In this document: in pieces, positions 1 through 7,604 of the stretch
Layout of the letters: each line of letters starts with the position of its first letter
How positions within the stretch are numbered: the first letter of the stretch is position 1
Assembly (NCBI GenBank): GCA_038216175.1
Contig: JBBQQG010000016.1
Span: 1 to 23,931 of the forward strand
DNA: 23,931 nt
Direction: 5' to 3'
DNA from: JBBQQG01 sp038216175
GTDB lineage: Bacteria > Patescibacteriota > Saccharimonadia > Saccharimonadales > OMJO01
Program-made: the position numbers and the translations under genes
Notes under the pieces: generated by a model
Seen by the model: the letters and a program-made list of their open reading frames with translations, nothing else
Database searches by the model: none
Told to the model about the DNA's origin: nothing

Positions 1-459
1 GTGGGTCAAATGACTCTTAATCGTAAACAGCAGGGTTTCACGATCGTGGAACTATTAATCGTGATCGTTGTAATCGGTATTTTGGCAGCTTTAGTCATCA
101 CAACATTCTCCGGCATTCAGCAGAAAGCCCGAGATACTGAACGAACTACAGATGTAAAAGCCATGCACGGCCAGGTTGAAGCCTATTACGCTCAGAACGG
201 CAAATATCCAACACTAGCCAATATGAACGACAGTGTTTGGAGAGCAGCTAACATGAAGGGTCTTGATCAGGAGGCTATTCGTGATCCTAAAAATGCTGCA
301 TACACCCTTGTCAGCGCACCAGTTGCAAATCAATATAGCTATGCAGTCTTAGCTTCGGATGGCACAGCTTGTGACAACAGCGCTAAAGATTGTGCTAAAT
401 ACACTCTGACAGCTACGCTTGAAGGCGGCGGTACTTACGCAAAAGTTAGTTTGAACTAA
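1..459 (+). CDS. Type IV major-pilin-like protein (class III signal peptide), possibly 5'-partial
   Basis: This is a type IV prepilin, probably the major or an abundant pilin, exported and assembled into the pilus. The N-terminus carries the prepilin peptidase site QQG^FTIVEL, with cleavage after G12 and the conserved Glu at mature +5 (E17), followed by a roughly 20-residue hydrophobic helix (LLIVIVVIGILAALVIT). A small globular domain follows, with a Cys pair (C124 and C131 by eye, in TACDNSAKDC) that resembles the D-loop disulfide of type IV pilins. The GTG at base 1 lies on the window edge. The ATG at 10 gives MTLNRKQQG and is an equally good start, so upstream sequence is needed to decide. 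A strong hairpin terminator follows, so it is transcribed separately from the minor pilin operon. The family call is firm; major versus minor is inferred. Confidence 0.88.
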   Translation: MGQMTLNRKQQGFTIVELLIVIVVIGILAALVITTFSGIQQKARDTERTTDVKAMHGQVEAYYAQNGKYPTLANMNDSVWRAANMKGLDQEAIRDPKNAAYTLVSAPVANQYSYAVLASDGTACDNSAKDCAKYTLTATLEGGGTYAKVSLN

Positions 460-476
460 ACAGCAAACATAACGAT

Positions 477-514
477 AAAATACGTTTCTCTGAGTCATCA
501 GAGAAACGTATTTT
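477..514 (+). terminator. Rho-independent terminator after the pilin gene
   Basis: A perfect 17-bp stem (477-493 with 498-514) encloses the 4-nt loop GTCA and runs into a T-rich tract (511-519). It lies 18 nt after the pilin stop and isolates the pilin from the downstream minor-pilin operon. Confidence 0.9.
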
Positions 515-546
515 TATTTCAAGATAAAACGTTTACGCTTTTAGTT

Positions 547-552
547 TATAAT
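547..552 (+). promoter_or_regulatory. -10 box TATAAT for the minor pilin operon
   Basis: A consensus TATAAT lies 11 nt before the ATG at 564. The predicted start of transcription is near 559, leaving about 5 nt of leader and no Shine-Dalgarno sequence. No good -35 is seen at 16-18 nt. Confidence 0.6.
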
Positions 553-563
553 TGTAACAAACT

Positions 564-2138
564 ATGATTCAAAAAATAAGACAACCGGAAAACGGGTTTA
601 CGCTAGTTGAATTAGTAGTATGCCTTATGGTACTTAGTATAGTTGCTTTATGTGTTTTGGGGCTTTTTACTTCTCTAGTTAGCAGTGCACTACTTTCAAA
701 AAGAAAAGCTGTCGCGCTTTCCCTTGCTACCAACCAGATTGAGTATCTAAAATCACTTCCATATAATAATTTAGCTGTGGCCGGTGGTAGCATATACTCA
801 ACCACGCCTTTACCTGCTACTTCAACTACAAAAATAAATGGTGTCAATTATCTGACTGTCACTTCTATTGATTATATAGATGACGCGTATGACGGATGTG
901 GATCATATCCGAATCTAGTTTTAAAACAAACTTATTGCCGCAATTATCCACCTCCGGCCAGCGCACCGGCTACAGACACTAACCCGGCTGACTATAAGAT
1001 AATACATGTCTCAGTTTTTGCGCCGTCTACAGTTAAATTAGCTGAAGTCGATACTCAAGTTTCAGCCAGAGTAGCGGAAACAGCCAGCACAACTGGAGCA
1101 TTATTCGTAAGCGTAATAGATGATAGCGGCACACCCGTTTCTGGTGCTTTAGTCCAAGTAAATGATGTGACTCTTTCGCCTAATGTTACAGTTTCTGATT
1201 CGACCGATAGCAACGGTACGGCAATTTTTTACGGCCTACCGCCCGATTCAAGTAATTACAACTACGTTATTAACGGCACAAATAATGGATACTCCAGTTT
1301 AACAACTATATCACCAAATGGTGCACTGACTCCAACTTATTCAAGCCAAAAAGTAGTTACTCAGTTGTCGTCATTCGTAACTCTTACACTGAAACCGCAG
1401 GGACCAGACAGCTTGCTAGTAGAAACTACTAGTACGGCAGGTACCGCACTCGGGGGTGTAAAACTCTATGTAAAAGGCGGCTACAAGAAATATACTTTAA
1501 CTACTGATACGGCTTATTACTATGATAATTTAAATCCATCTGATACTAGACCAGTAACTGACGCAAGCGGAAATACTACGCTATCAAACCTGGTGCCCGG
1601 TCAATATATTTTTTGCGGAGACATCGGATCTATAGGTTGTGCGATTGGAAATACCACTTATTATTTAGCGGCAGCAGTGCCATACTCAGGCACAAATCCA
1701 TTTAATCCCATAACAGTGCCAACTTATGCTGTCGCTTCTCCTCCAGTCACGACTTTTGCGTTCGGTGGGAAAAATTACTACCAAAAGGTCCGACTGATGT
1801 TAACAACAAATTCTAGCTATCCTAGGGTAACTACTCTGGCTCCCGACGACGCAAGTCAATCGGGAGGAACGATAGGTGCTTTCGTATTTCAGATTAATGG
1901 TGCGAATCTACCGTGTAATGCCGTTGCTAACAGCTGTTCTACAACTGTAAAATTTTTACAGGGATCAAATACTTACACCTCTTCGTGCACAGGTAATGCC
2001 GCTGGATTGATTCTTCATTGCACCGTTAATCTAACCGGGGCGAGCATTGGTCTTACCCAAATGACAATTATTAGCGGCGGTAACACATTGACCATGCCGG
2101 CAAGTCCGTTGATCGGAGGCATAAATGTTACGCCTTAG
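564..2138 (+). CDS. Large multidomain prepilin-like protein with carboxypeptidase-regulatory-like and IPT/TIG-like domains
   Basis: The protein has 524 aa, far larger than usual pilins (about 150-200 aa). The prepilin site is ENG^FTLVEL (G11 and F12, with Glu +5 at E16), followed by a hydrophobic helix to about residue 42. The extracellular part contains two beta-sandwich repeats of CarboxypepD_reg type: about 178-240 (GTPVSGALVQVND..SNGTAIFYGLP) and about 282-350 (TAGTALGGVKLYV..DASGNTTLSNLVPGQY). A C-terminal IPT/TIG-like region spans about 418-515. Eight ectodomain cysteines occur as close pairs (112/125, 351/359, 451/458, 475/486), suggesting local disulfides. It is the first gene of a minor pilin operon; the next gene overlaps its 3' end by 14 nt. 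It is probably a tip or minor pilin with adhesive modules. The domain names come from motif reading, not a search. Confidence 0.85.
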   Translation: MIQKIRQPENGFTLVELVVCLMVLSIVALCVLGLFTSLVSSALLSKRKAVALSLATNQIEYLKSLPYNNLAVAGGSIYSTTPLPATSTTKINGVNYLTVTSIDYIDDAYDGCGSYPNLVLKQTYCRNYPPPASAPATDTNPADYKIIHVSVFAPSTVKLAEVDTQVSARVAETASTTGALFVSVIDDSGTPVSGALVQVNDVTLSPNVTVSDSTDSNGTAIFYGLPPDSSNYNYVINGTNNGYSSLTTISPNGALTPTYSSQKVVTQLSSFVTLTLKPQGPDSLLVETTSTAGTALGGVKLYVKGGYKKYTLTTDTAYYYDNLNPSDTRPVTDASGNTTLSNLVPGQYIFCGDIGSIGCAIGNTTYYLAAAVPYSGTNPFNPITVPTYAVASPPVTTFAFGGKNYYQKVRLMLTTNSSYPRVTTLAPDDASQSGGTIGAFVFQINGANLPCNAVANSCSTTVKFLQGSNTYTSSCTGNAAGLILHCTVNLTGASIGLTQMTIISGGNTLTMPASPLIGGINVTP

Positions 2139-2742
2139 ACAATCGATAAAACATAAAGATCTTGGATTTACTGTGGTTGAAATATTAGTTGTTATCGTAC
2201 TAATCGGTATATTATCAACTGCTGCTTATACTTTTTTTAATACTTCTCTCATAAATTATTTGAACTTGCAGCAGGACAGTATGTCACTCGGAGATTTAGC
2301 CACTCAGTCTCAAAGAATAGCTAGAGTCCTTAGGGGTTTAACAGATATAACGTCGGCGTCGTCTGATGATATAACTGTTTATGCCTATTTCACACCGAGC
2401 GATACATATGTTTCGCTTATCCATTATTATAAAAATGCAGCAAAAACTCAGTTATTTGCTGACGTTACCCAAATGACAGCAAACCCTCCGATTGGAACTC
2501 CTATAGTCTCGACATTAAGAACCTATACCGTTATCGATAACTTTTATAATGCCGGCGGCGGCCTAAATACTTTTGTTTATCTGGATTCGGCCAGCGTGCC
2601 ACTTCCGATGCCGATAGTTGATCTCCATACTATAAAAGGGATACAGATTAATTTAGCAGTACCGTCCAAAGAACCTAGTGCTAACGGCTATATTTCTACT
2701 ACAGTTCAAGTAAGTTTAAGAAATAGAAAAACCAACTTATGA
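2125..2742 (+). CDS. Minor prepilin-like protein (PilW/GspJ-like)
   Basis: This is a 205-aa prepilin with cleavage site DLG^FTVVEI (G14 and F15, with Glu +5 at E19) and a hydrophobic helix (VVIVLIGILSTAAYTFF). The downstream region with QRIARVLRGLTDI resembles the helix extension of GspJ/PilW-type minor pseudopilins. The start ATG at 2125 lies inside the previous gene and is preceded by GGAGG at 2115-2119, a near-ideal Shine-Dalgarno at 5-nt spacing, so translation is coupled. The stop overlaps the next start as ATGA. Its role is probably in the pilus-initiation or tip complex. The subclass is uncertain because only the N-terminus is conserved. Confidence 0.85.
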   Translation: MLRLRQSIKHKDLGFTVVEILVVIVLIGILSTAAYTFFNTSLINYLNLQQDSMSLGDLATQSQRIARVLRGLTDITSASSDDITVYAYFTPSDTYVSLIHYYKNAAKTQLFADVTQMTANPPIGTPIVSTLRTYTVIDNFYNAGGGLNTFVYLDSASVPLPMPIVDLHTIKGIQINLAVPSKEPSANGYISTTVQVSLRNRKTNL

Positions 2743-4322
2743 TAAAATTACGAAATTCTGAATCAGGATTCTTAACTGCAACCCTACTTAGTTTTATCAT
2801 CGCCATAGTAATTCTTATGGGAGCAGTGGCAGAAATTATAGACTCGAACACTACGCTCGTTGGCAATAATATTCAAAGTCAAAAGGCATTTAACATCGCA
2901 GAAGCCGGAGTAAATTATTATTTGTGGCATCTTAGCCATAGCTCATCAGATTTCAAAGATGGACAATCAATCCCATCAACACCAGATCCGCAACTAGGCT
3001 ATGGTCCATATATACATAATTACGTAAACGACAATCTTGATACCGAGGGAACTTTTACGTTATGGATAAATCCTCAGGGAAGTGGATCATCTATTGCTAA
3101 AATAAGATCAATTGGCCAAGTTAAAGGAACAAATAGTATTCGTACTGTCGATGCTCAGCTTGGGGCACCTTCTTTTGCCAGCTATGCAGTAGCATCTGAC
3201 TCTGCACTATGGTTTGGTAGTACAGAATCAGCCACCGGACCGGTACATTCGAATGTCGGCGTTAGAATGGACGGTTCGAGTAGTACCGACGTTACAAGTG
3301 CAAATTCTACTTACGTGCCACCATTCAGTGTTGGTGGCGACGGTGGGAGCCATCCCGGTGTATGGTGTGATACATCGGTATTAGTACCGGTAAATTGTAA
3401 TACTAGATCTAAAGTTGACTGGCGTTATCCTTTACCGCTAGTTGACTTCAATCAGGTTAGTGGAAGTCTTTGCCTGATGAAAAAAACAGCCCTGCTGGCT
3501 GATTCATCGACTTCTGCAATAGCTGGTCAAGCTTCAGCCTGCACCCAAACACCGATTAACCGGACGGCTGCTTACCTGCCCCAAAGAAGCAACTCAGGTA
3601 GTTATAGCATCAGTAAAGGCTACCTTATACAGTTGAATCCAAATGGAACATACGATTTATTTAACGTAAACGGCGAAGTCGATACAGTTTCACCTTATAC
3701 TAGCGCACTAACACTTCAGTCCGTGGCAACTGGTATTGCACTACCTACGGGAAACGTAATATTCGCAGAAGATAATGTCTGGGTAAGATCAAATCCGACA
3801 TTTAAGGGTAGAGTAACTATTGCCGCTGGACGATTAGCTCAATCTAATGTTAATGCAGAAATGGTAATTGCAGACAACCTGCTATATAGCAACAAAAATG
3901 GCAGTGATGCCATCGGATTAGTGGCTGAAGGCAATGTCACAATTGCACCATATGCACCACCTGCATCTGGTAGTTTTAATTTCGAGGTAGACGGAGCAGT
4001 CATAGCCCAAACTGGTAACGTGGTATACCCTGATACATATCGAACAAATTCAAATCGCTGCACCCATGGATGGATAAATAATAATCAGACATATACTTAC
4101 TACGGATCGGTATCTGTGCGGCAAACTTGGACGTGGACCTGGTTAAATGGTGGCGGTCAGTGCGGCGATGCTGCTAATGATCCGGTAAACGGATACATAT
4201 CGGGTATAGAACACAATACTACTCAATACGACTATAATTTGCAGTATAATCCACCTCCAAGTTTCCCTCTTACCAGTACTTATAACGTGTTGTCTTGGCG
4301 TGAGGTTTTGACTGTCCCTTAA
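2739..4322 (+). CDS. Large PilX-like pilus assembly protein with non-canonical prepilin N-terminus
   Basis: The protein has 527 aa and begins with SESG^FLTATLLSF (G10 and F11) and a hydrophobic helix to about residue 33, then the QKAFNIAEAGVNYYLW region typical of PilX-like proteins (AEAG element). The mature +5 residue is Thr (T15), not Glu, as is common in PilX/GspK-type subunits that cap the pilus. The long ectodomain is beta-rich, with repeated hydrophilic turns and six cysteines in near neighbours (WCDT/VNCN, SLCL/SACT, RCTH/QCGD). It starts through an ATGA overlap with the preceding gene and ends 34 nt before pilM. It is probably the distal subunit of the minor pilin complex and may contact a surface. 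PilX-like assignment is by N-terminus only; the rest is not recognised. Confidence 0.78.
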   Translation: MIKLRNSESGFLTATLLSFIIAIVILMGAVAEIIDSNTTLVGNNIQSQKAFNIAEAGVNYYLWHLSHSSSDFKDGQSIPSTPDPQLGYGPYIHNYVNDNLDTEGTFTLWINPQGSGSSIAKIRSIGQVKGTNSIRTVDAQLGAPSFASYAVASDSALWFGSTESATGPVHSNVGVRMDGSSSTDVTSANSTYVPPFSVGGDGGSHPGVWCDTSVLVPVNCNTRSKVDWRYPLPLVDFNQVSGSLCLMKKTALLADSSTSAIAGQASACTQTPINRTAAYLPQRSNSGSYSISKGYLIQLNPNGTYDLFNVNGEVDTVSPYTSALTLQSVATGIALPTGNVIFAEDNVWVRSNPTFKGRVTIAAGRLAQSNVNAEMVIADNLLYSNKNGSDAIGLVAEGNVTIAPYAPPASGSFNFEVDGAVIAQTGNVVYPDTYRTNSNRCTHGWINNNQTYTYYGSVSVRQTWTWTWLNGGGQCGDAANDPVNGYISGIEHNTTQYDYNLQYNPPPSFPLTSTYNVLSWREVLTVP

Positions 4323-4333
4323 ATGTCTCTATC

Positions 4334-4342
4334 TGATATACT
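4334..4342 (+). promoter_or_regulatory. Extended -10 promoter (TGATATACT) for pilMNO
   Basis: TGA followed by TATACT lies 14 nt before the pilM ATG at 4357. A possible -35 TTGACT (4308-4313) is 23 nt away, too far to be a standard partner. The predicted leader is about 7 nt. It lets pilM be transcribed independently of the minor pilin genes. Confidence 0.5.
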
Positions 4343-4356
4343 AAAGATCGAGCGTA

Positions 4357-5445
4357 ATGAATGCTTCGATGGGCAGCATGAATAATACATACTTCTATAA
4401 AGACAAACCTATTTTCGGTTTAGACATTGGTTTTAGCAGCCTAAAAGTAATGCAAATCAACCTTAAAGCAAAACGCCATATCATTGAAGGCTATGGCGCA
4501 GCTGATTTTGATTCTTCGGCAATTGAACGAGGTGTTATTGTTCAACCAGAACTTATTGCTAAGGTAGCAAAAGAACTATTTACTAAAAATATTATCGGCG
4601 AGATAACTACCAGGCGGGTATCAATTGCTATCCCTAGTTCACAAACTTTTACCAGAACAATTAAGCTTCCTAAAATGAATGCCAAGGACTTGACAGAGGC
4701 AGTCCAACTTGAAGCTGAACAATATATACCGGTTCCATTAAGCGAGTTATATCTAGATTTTTCGGTAATATCCACTAACGAAAAAGAAATCGAATTACTA
4801 TCGATTGCAGTTCCAAAAAAAATTGTCGATTCTTACGTACTTCTAACCAACCTTTTAGGGCTTGAGCTTGTGTCACTTGAAACCACCATCGTATCGTCAG
4901 CCAGGCTATTTGTTCAAGCTGAAAAGAGCGATGTTCCAACTGTGCTAATTGACTTCGGATCAATTTCTTCAGACATTTCAATATACGATGAAACTTTAAT
5001 TGTTACCGGCACGGTACCGGGAGGTGGAGACAGCTTTACCGACATTATATCTAAAAGTTTAAATGTTGGCATACCAGAAGCTCATTTGATAAAAACCAAG
5101 TACGGACTTGGAGTCAGTAAAAAGCAAAAAGAACTTACAATTGCTCTTACTCCGCTTTTAGAGCAGTTAACTAAAGAACTAAGACGAATGATTCGCTACT
5201 ATGAAGAAAGAAATACGACACATCGTAAGATCGCTCAGATTGTTACAATCGGCGGCGGCGCAAACATGCCGGGACTATCGGAATATATGACTAACCAGCT
5301 AAGGCTTCCAGTAAGAATGTGCGATCCCTGGCAGCATCTGGATTTTTACGGTTTACAGCCACCTAATACGAGTGAAAAATCAATTTATATTACCGTAGCT
5401 GGACTTGCCTTAATTTCTCAAAAGGAGATGATATCCCATGATTAA
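4357..5445 (+). CDS. pilM: Type IV pilus assembly ATPase-fold protein PilM
   Basis: PilM is the cytoplasmic actin-like component of the pilus alignment complex; it binds the N-terminus of PilN. The 362-aa protein shows the actin-fold phosphate-1 motif GLDIGFSSLKV (21-31), the phosphate-2-like LIDFGSISSDISIYD, and the adenosine motif VTIGGGANMPGL near the C-terminus. Length matches the family (about 350 aa). The ATG at 4357 is favoured because a promoter sits just upstream, though in-frame ATGs at 4369 and 4378 are possible. pilN starts inside its last codons (8-nt overlap), giving the conserved order pilM-N-O. Confidence 0.93.
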   Translation: MNASMGSMNNTYFYKDKPIFGLDIGFSSLKVMQINLKAKRHIIEGYGAADFDSSAIERGVIVQPELIAKVAKELFTKNIIGEITTRRVSIAIPSSQTFTRTIKLPKMNAKDLTEAVQLEAEQYIPVPLSELYLDFSVISTNEKEIELLSIAVPKKIVDSYVLLTNLLGLELVSLETTIVSSARLFVQAEKSDVPTVLIDFGSISSDISIYDETLIVTGTVPGGGDSFTDIISKSLNVGIPEAHLIKTKYGLGVSKKQKELTIALTPLLEQLTKELRRMIRYYEERNTTHRKIAQIVTIGGGANMPGLSEYMTNQLRLPVRMCDPWQHLDFYGLQPPNTSEKSIYITVAGLALISQKEMISHD

Positions 5446-6034
5446 TCTTCTCTCTCCCGAGTCTCGTGAATCTATACTTTATGCTCGTAGAAATACAATA
5501 CTTATTAGATGGATGTTGGCCCTAATTTTAGGACTATTTATCATCGGTATAATAGTAATTTTTGGCCATTTATTTATTAGCCGGTCGATCGTCGATTATC
5601 AAACACGCGTAGACGAGGCGCAGCTGCAGCTAAAAATAAACAAAGTAGATGACACTCAAAAAAAAGTAGAAGATATTAGTAGCAGTCTGAAGTTAGTCGT
5701 TCAAGTATTGGGCCGCGAGGTTTTATTTTCTAAACTTATTCAGCAAATAGGTTCAGCAATGCCTCCAGGATCTTCACTGGCGGGACTCAGTATTAATAAA
5801 ACGCAGGGTGGAATAGATTTGAACGCAGTCGCCAAGGATTACCAAACGGCGACACAAGTACAGCTTAATATGCAAGATCAGAAAAATAAGATTTTTGTTC
5901 AAGCAGACATAATTAATATCTCATGCAACACGACTAGCGCTAGTGACCCAACTTACCCTTGTCAAGTTAGCCTAAGAGCACTATTCGCGAAAGACAATCC
6001 ATTTCTATTTATCCGGACTGGAAGTACCCCATGA
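5438..6034 (+). CDS. pilN: Type IV pilus inner-membrane alignment protein PilN
   Basis: This is a 198-aa bitopic membrane protein. The start MINLLSPESR matches the INLLP motif that docks PilN into PilM. One transmembrane segment lies at about 23-48, followed by a coiled-coil-like stretch and a ferredoxin-like periplasmic or extracellular domain (FSKLIQQIGSAMPPGSSLAGLSI). AAGGAG at 5422-5427 is a clear Shine-Dalgarno 10 nt before the ATG. The gene overlaps pilM by 8 nt and pilO by 4 nt (ATGA). Two cysteines near the C-terminus (SCNTTSASDPTYPCQV) could form a disulfide. The call rests on motif, topology and position. Confidence 0.88.
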   Translation: MINLLSPESRESILYARRNTILIRWMLALILGLFIIGIIVIFGHLFISRSIVDYQTRVDEAQLQLKINKVDDTQKKVEDISSSLKLVVQVLGREVLFSKLIQQIGSAMPPGSSLAGLSINKTQGGIDLNAVAKDYQTATQVQLNMQDQKNKIFVQADIINISCNTTSASDPTYPCQVSLRALFAKDNPFLFIRTGSTP

Positions 6035-6663
6035 ACAGTAAGCGAATTTTTTATGGCATGGTCGGGGGCATTATTATATTTATTGGACTAGTCATTTCAT
6101 CTGTTATATTCGGAGATTTATATCTTCAAAAACAGACAGCGCACTTAGTTGATTTAAAACGCGATTATAAAGTTCTCGACGAGCAACAACTGGCGTTAAT
6201 TCAAGCCAATAAAGATATAGTTAAATATACCGATCTCGAAAACATAGCTAAATCGATTGTGCCTCAGGATAAAGACCAGGCTAAAGTTGTACGTGAAATT
6301 ATCAATATCGCAGCTAACTCTGGAGTACCTATACAGTACATAAGCTTTCCTAGCTCAAGTCTAGGACAAGCATCTGCAAAACAAACAGTTGTATCTCCTA
6401 CAGATACAACTACTCCGAGAATCGTTACCCCGCCCAGCCAATTAAAAACAGTTGATGGTATCTCGGGTGTTTACCAGATGGAAATTACAGTTCAGTCTGC
6501 TACCTCAAACCCTATTAATTACCAACAACTAATTGATTTTTTAACAAAGCTTGAGAATAATCGCCGTACTGCTCAAGTATCAAGTATCAGTGTTATACCA
6601 GATACTAAAAATCGAAAACTTGTTACTTTCTCATTAGTAGTGAACGTATATATAAAGCCATGA
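6031..6663 (+). CDS. pilO: Type IV pilus alignment protein PilO-like
   Basis: This 210-aa bitopic protein has a short cytoplasmic N-terminus, one transmembrane helix (about 8-32), a helical linker (DLKRDYKVLDEQQLALIQANKDIVKYTDLENI) and a C-terminal alpha/beta domain with a Thr/Pro-rich loop (about 118-142). PilO pairs with PilN to form the membrane ring that connects the motor to the fibre. It starts by ATGA overlap with pilN and ends in the same way over the next gene. Sequence identity to known PilO is weak, so the name relies partly on gene order. Confidence 0.82.
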   Translation: MNSKRIFYGMVGGIIIFIGLVISSVIFGDLYLQKQTAHLVDLKRDYKVLDEQQLALIQANKDIVKYTDLENIAKSIVPQDKDQAKVVREIINIAANSGVPIQYISFPSSSLGQASAKQTVVSPTDTTTPRIVTPPSQLKTVDGISGVYQMEITVQSATSNPINYQQLIDFLTKLENNRRTAQVSSISVIPDTKNRKLVTFSLVVNVYIKP

Positions 6664-6959
6664 ATATAGATTTAAAGACACTCCCAGATAAAATATTACC
6701 AATTTTAATTAGGCTTAAACGCTCAGCAGTGTTTATATTTATAATATTGTTCCTGCTAATATTTAGCTTTTTAGTGTTTAGAATTAACTTGCTTATGCGA
6801 AGCGAACCGACCGATGACTCAGTTACTGAAAAATTAAAAACAGTCCAGAGGCCGCGGATTGATAAAACCGCACTCGATAAAATTCAAAGTTTGCAGGATA
6901 ATAACGTCGATGTACAATCGCTATTTAAGCAAGCCAGAGATAATCCGTTTAGTGAGTAA
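6660..6959 (+). CDS. Short bitopic membrane protein in the pilP position
   Basis: The protein has 99 aa, with one transmembrane helix at about 21-46 and a charged tail ending QARDNPFSE. It is translationally coupled to pilO (ATGA) and is the last gene of the operon; its stop lies 2 nt from the end of a convergent gene. In diderms this slot encodes PilP, a lipoprotein of about 170 aa that links PilNO to the PilQ secretin. Here there is no lipobox, no beta domain and no room for pilQ. The terminal R-D-N-P-F is reminiscent of the RDPF-type motif of pilus linker proteins, but this is only a resemblance. I do not recognise a family. Confidence 0.7.
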   Translation: MNIDLKTLPDKILPILIRLKRSAVFIFIILFLLIFSFLVFRINLLMRSEPTDDSVTEKLKTVQRPRIDKTALDKIQSLQDNNVDVQSLFKQARDNPFSE

Positions 6960-6961
6960 AG

Positions 6962-7588
6962 CTATTCTTTTGGGACGTTTAATAGATCATTCCCGCGCTT
7001 TGCTTTTTGTGGATCTTCATTTATAAAACGCTCTCTTGTATCAAGTAAAATCTTGGCATAATTGTCAGTATTCGGACAGTAGGCAAAGTGAAAATTGGGA
7101 CTTTCTCCTGCTGTTTCAACTTTTAATATGCCAAAATTGAATATTGAAGCGAATATCCCACTTTTTTCTGATGAGACATCTTCTATATTGGCCATCGATA
7201 AACCGTTAGTCTGAGTTTTAAATAGTCCAATACGAAGAACTTGAGTAATGCTGTCATCAGTAATTACCCAACGGTTTTGACGGTAAAGTGAACTTGCTGC
7301 AATTAAAAAAAGTGCTGCCAAAGCAATTACGATAACTGCGAATAACATTAAGTAAGTCATGACAGTAGTTCTACTATCGCCAGAAACAAGATTTGTAGCC
7401 AAGAAAAACAGCAGACCAAGCGCTATAATTAGGCCGATAACTATTTCTGTAAAAAGTAGAATTAGCCCAAATGGATGTCGCCGAATTACTACTACAACAT
7501 GCTGTCCTTCTGGTACATTAGGATCAACTGTTTCTTCATTGCTCTGAGTAGGGCTTGGAGGATCTTGAGGTGGTTCTTGCGGAGGCAT
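6962..7588 (-). CDS. Membrane protein with bacterial PH domain (DUF304/bPH2)
   Basis: The 208-aa protein has a Pro/Gln-rich cytoplasmic N-terminus (MPPQEPPQDPPSPTQS), two transmembrane helices (about 39-66 and 75-100) and a bPH2 domain (about 107-195). The domain is recognised by the pattern WVITDDSITQVLRIGLFKT, then IEDVSSEKSGIFASIFNFG and LKVETAGES. Such YdbS/YdbT-like proteins are membrane-associated with unknown ligand. The gene starts 8 nt after ruvB stops, but a TGATATAAT box overlaps the ruvB stop, so it probably also has its own leaderless transcript. It converges on the pil operon with only 2 nt between. Confidence 0.82.
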   Translation of the reverse strand: MPPQEPPQDPPSPTQSNEETVDPNVPEGQHVVVVIRRHPFGLILLFTEIVIGLIIALGLLFFLATNLVSGDSRTTVMTYLMLFAVIVIALAALFLIAASSLYRQNRWVITDDSITQVLRIGLFKTQTNGLSMANIEDVSSEKSGIFASIFNFGILKVETAGESPNFHFAYCPNTDNYAKILLDTRERFINEDPQKAKRGNDLLNVPKE

Positions 7589-7595
7589 GTTTAAT

Positions 7596-7604
7596 ATTAT
7601 ATCA
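7596..7604 (-). promoter_or_regulatory. Extended -10 box (TGATATAAT) overlapping the ruvB stop
   Basis: On the minus strand TGA-TATAAT is followed by 7 nt and then the ATG of the PH-domain gene at 7588. The TAA inside TATAAT is the stop codon of ruvB (7599-7597). The predicted start of transcription is at or next to the start codon. Confidence 0.65.
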
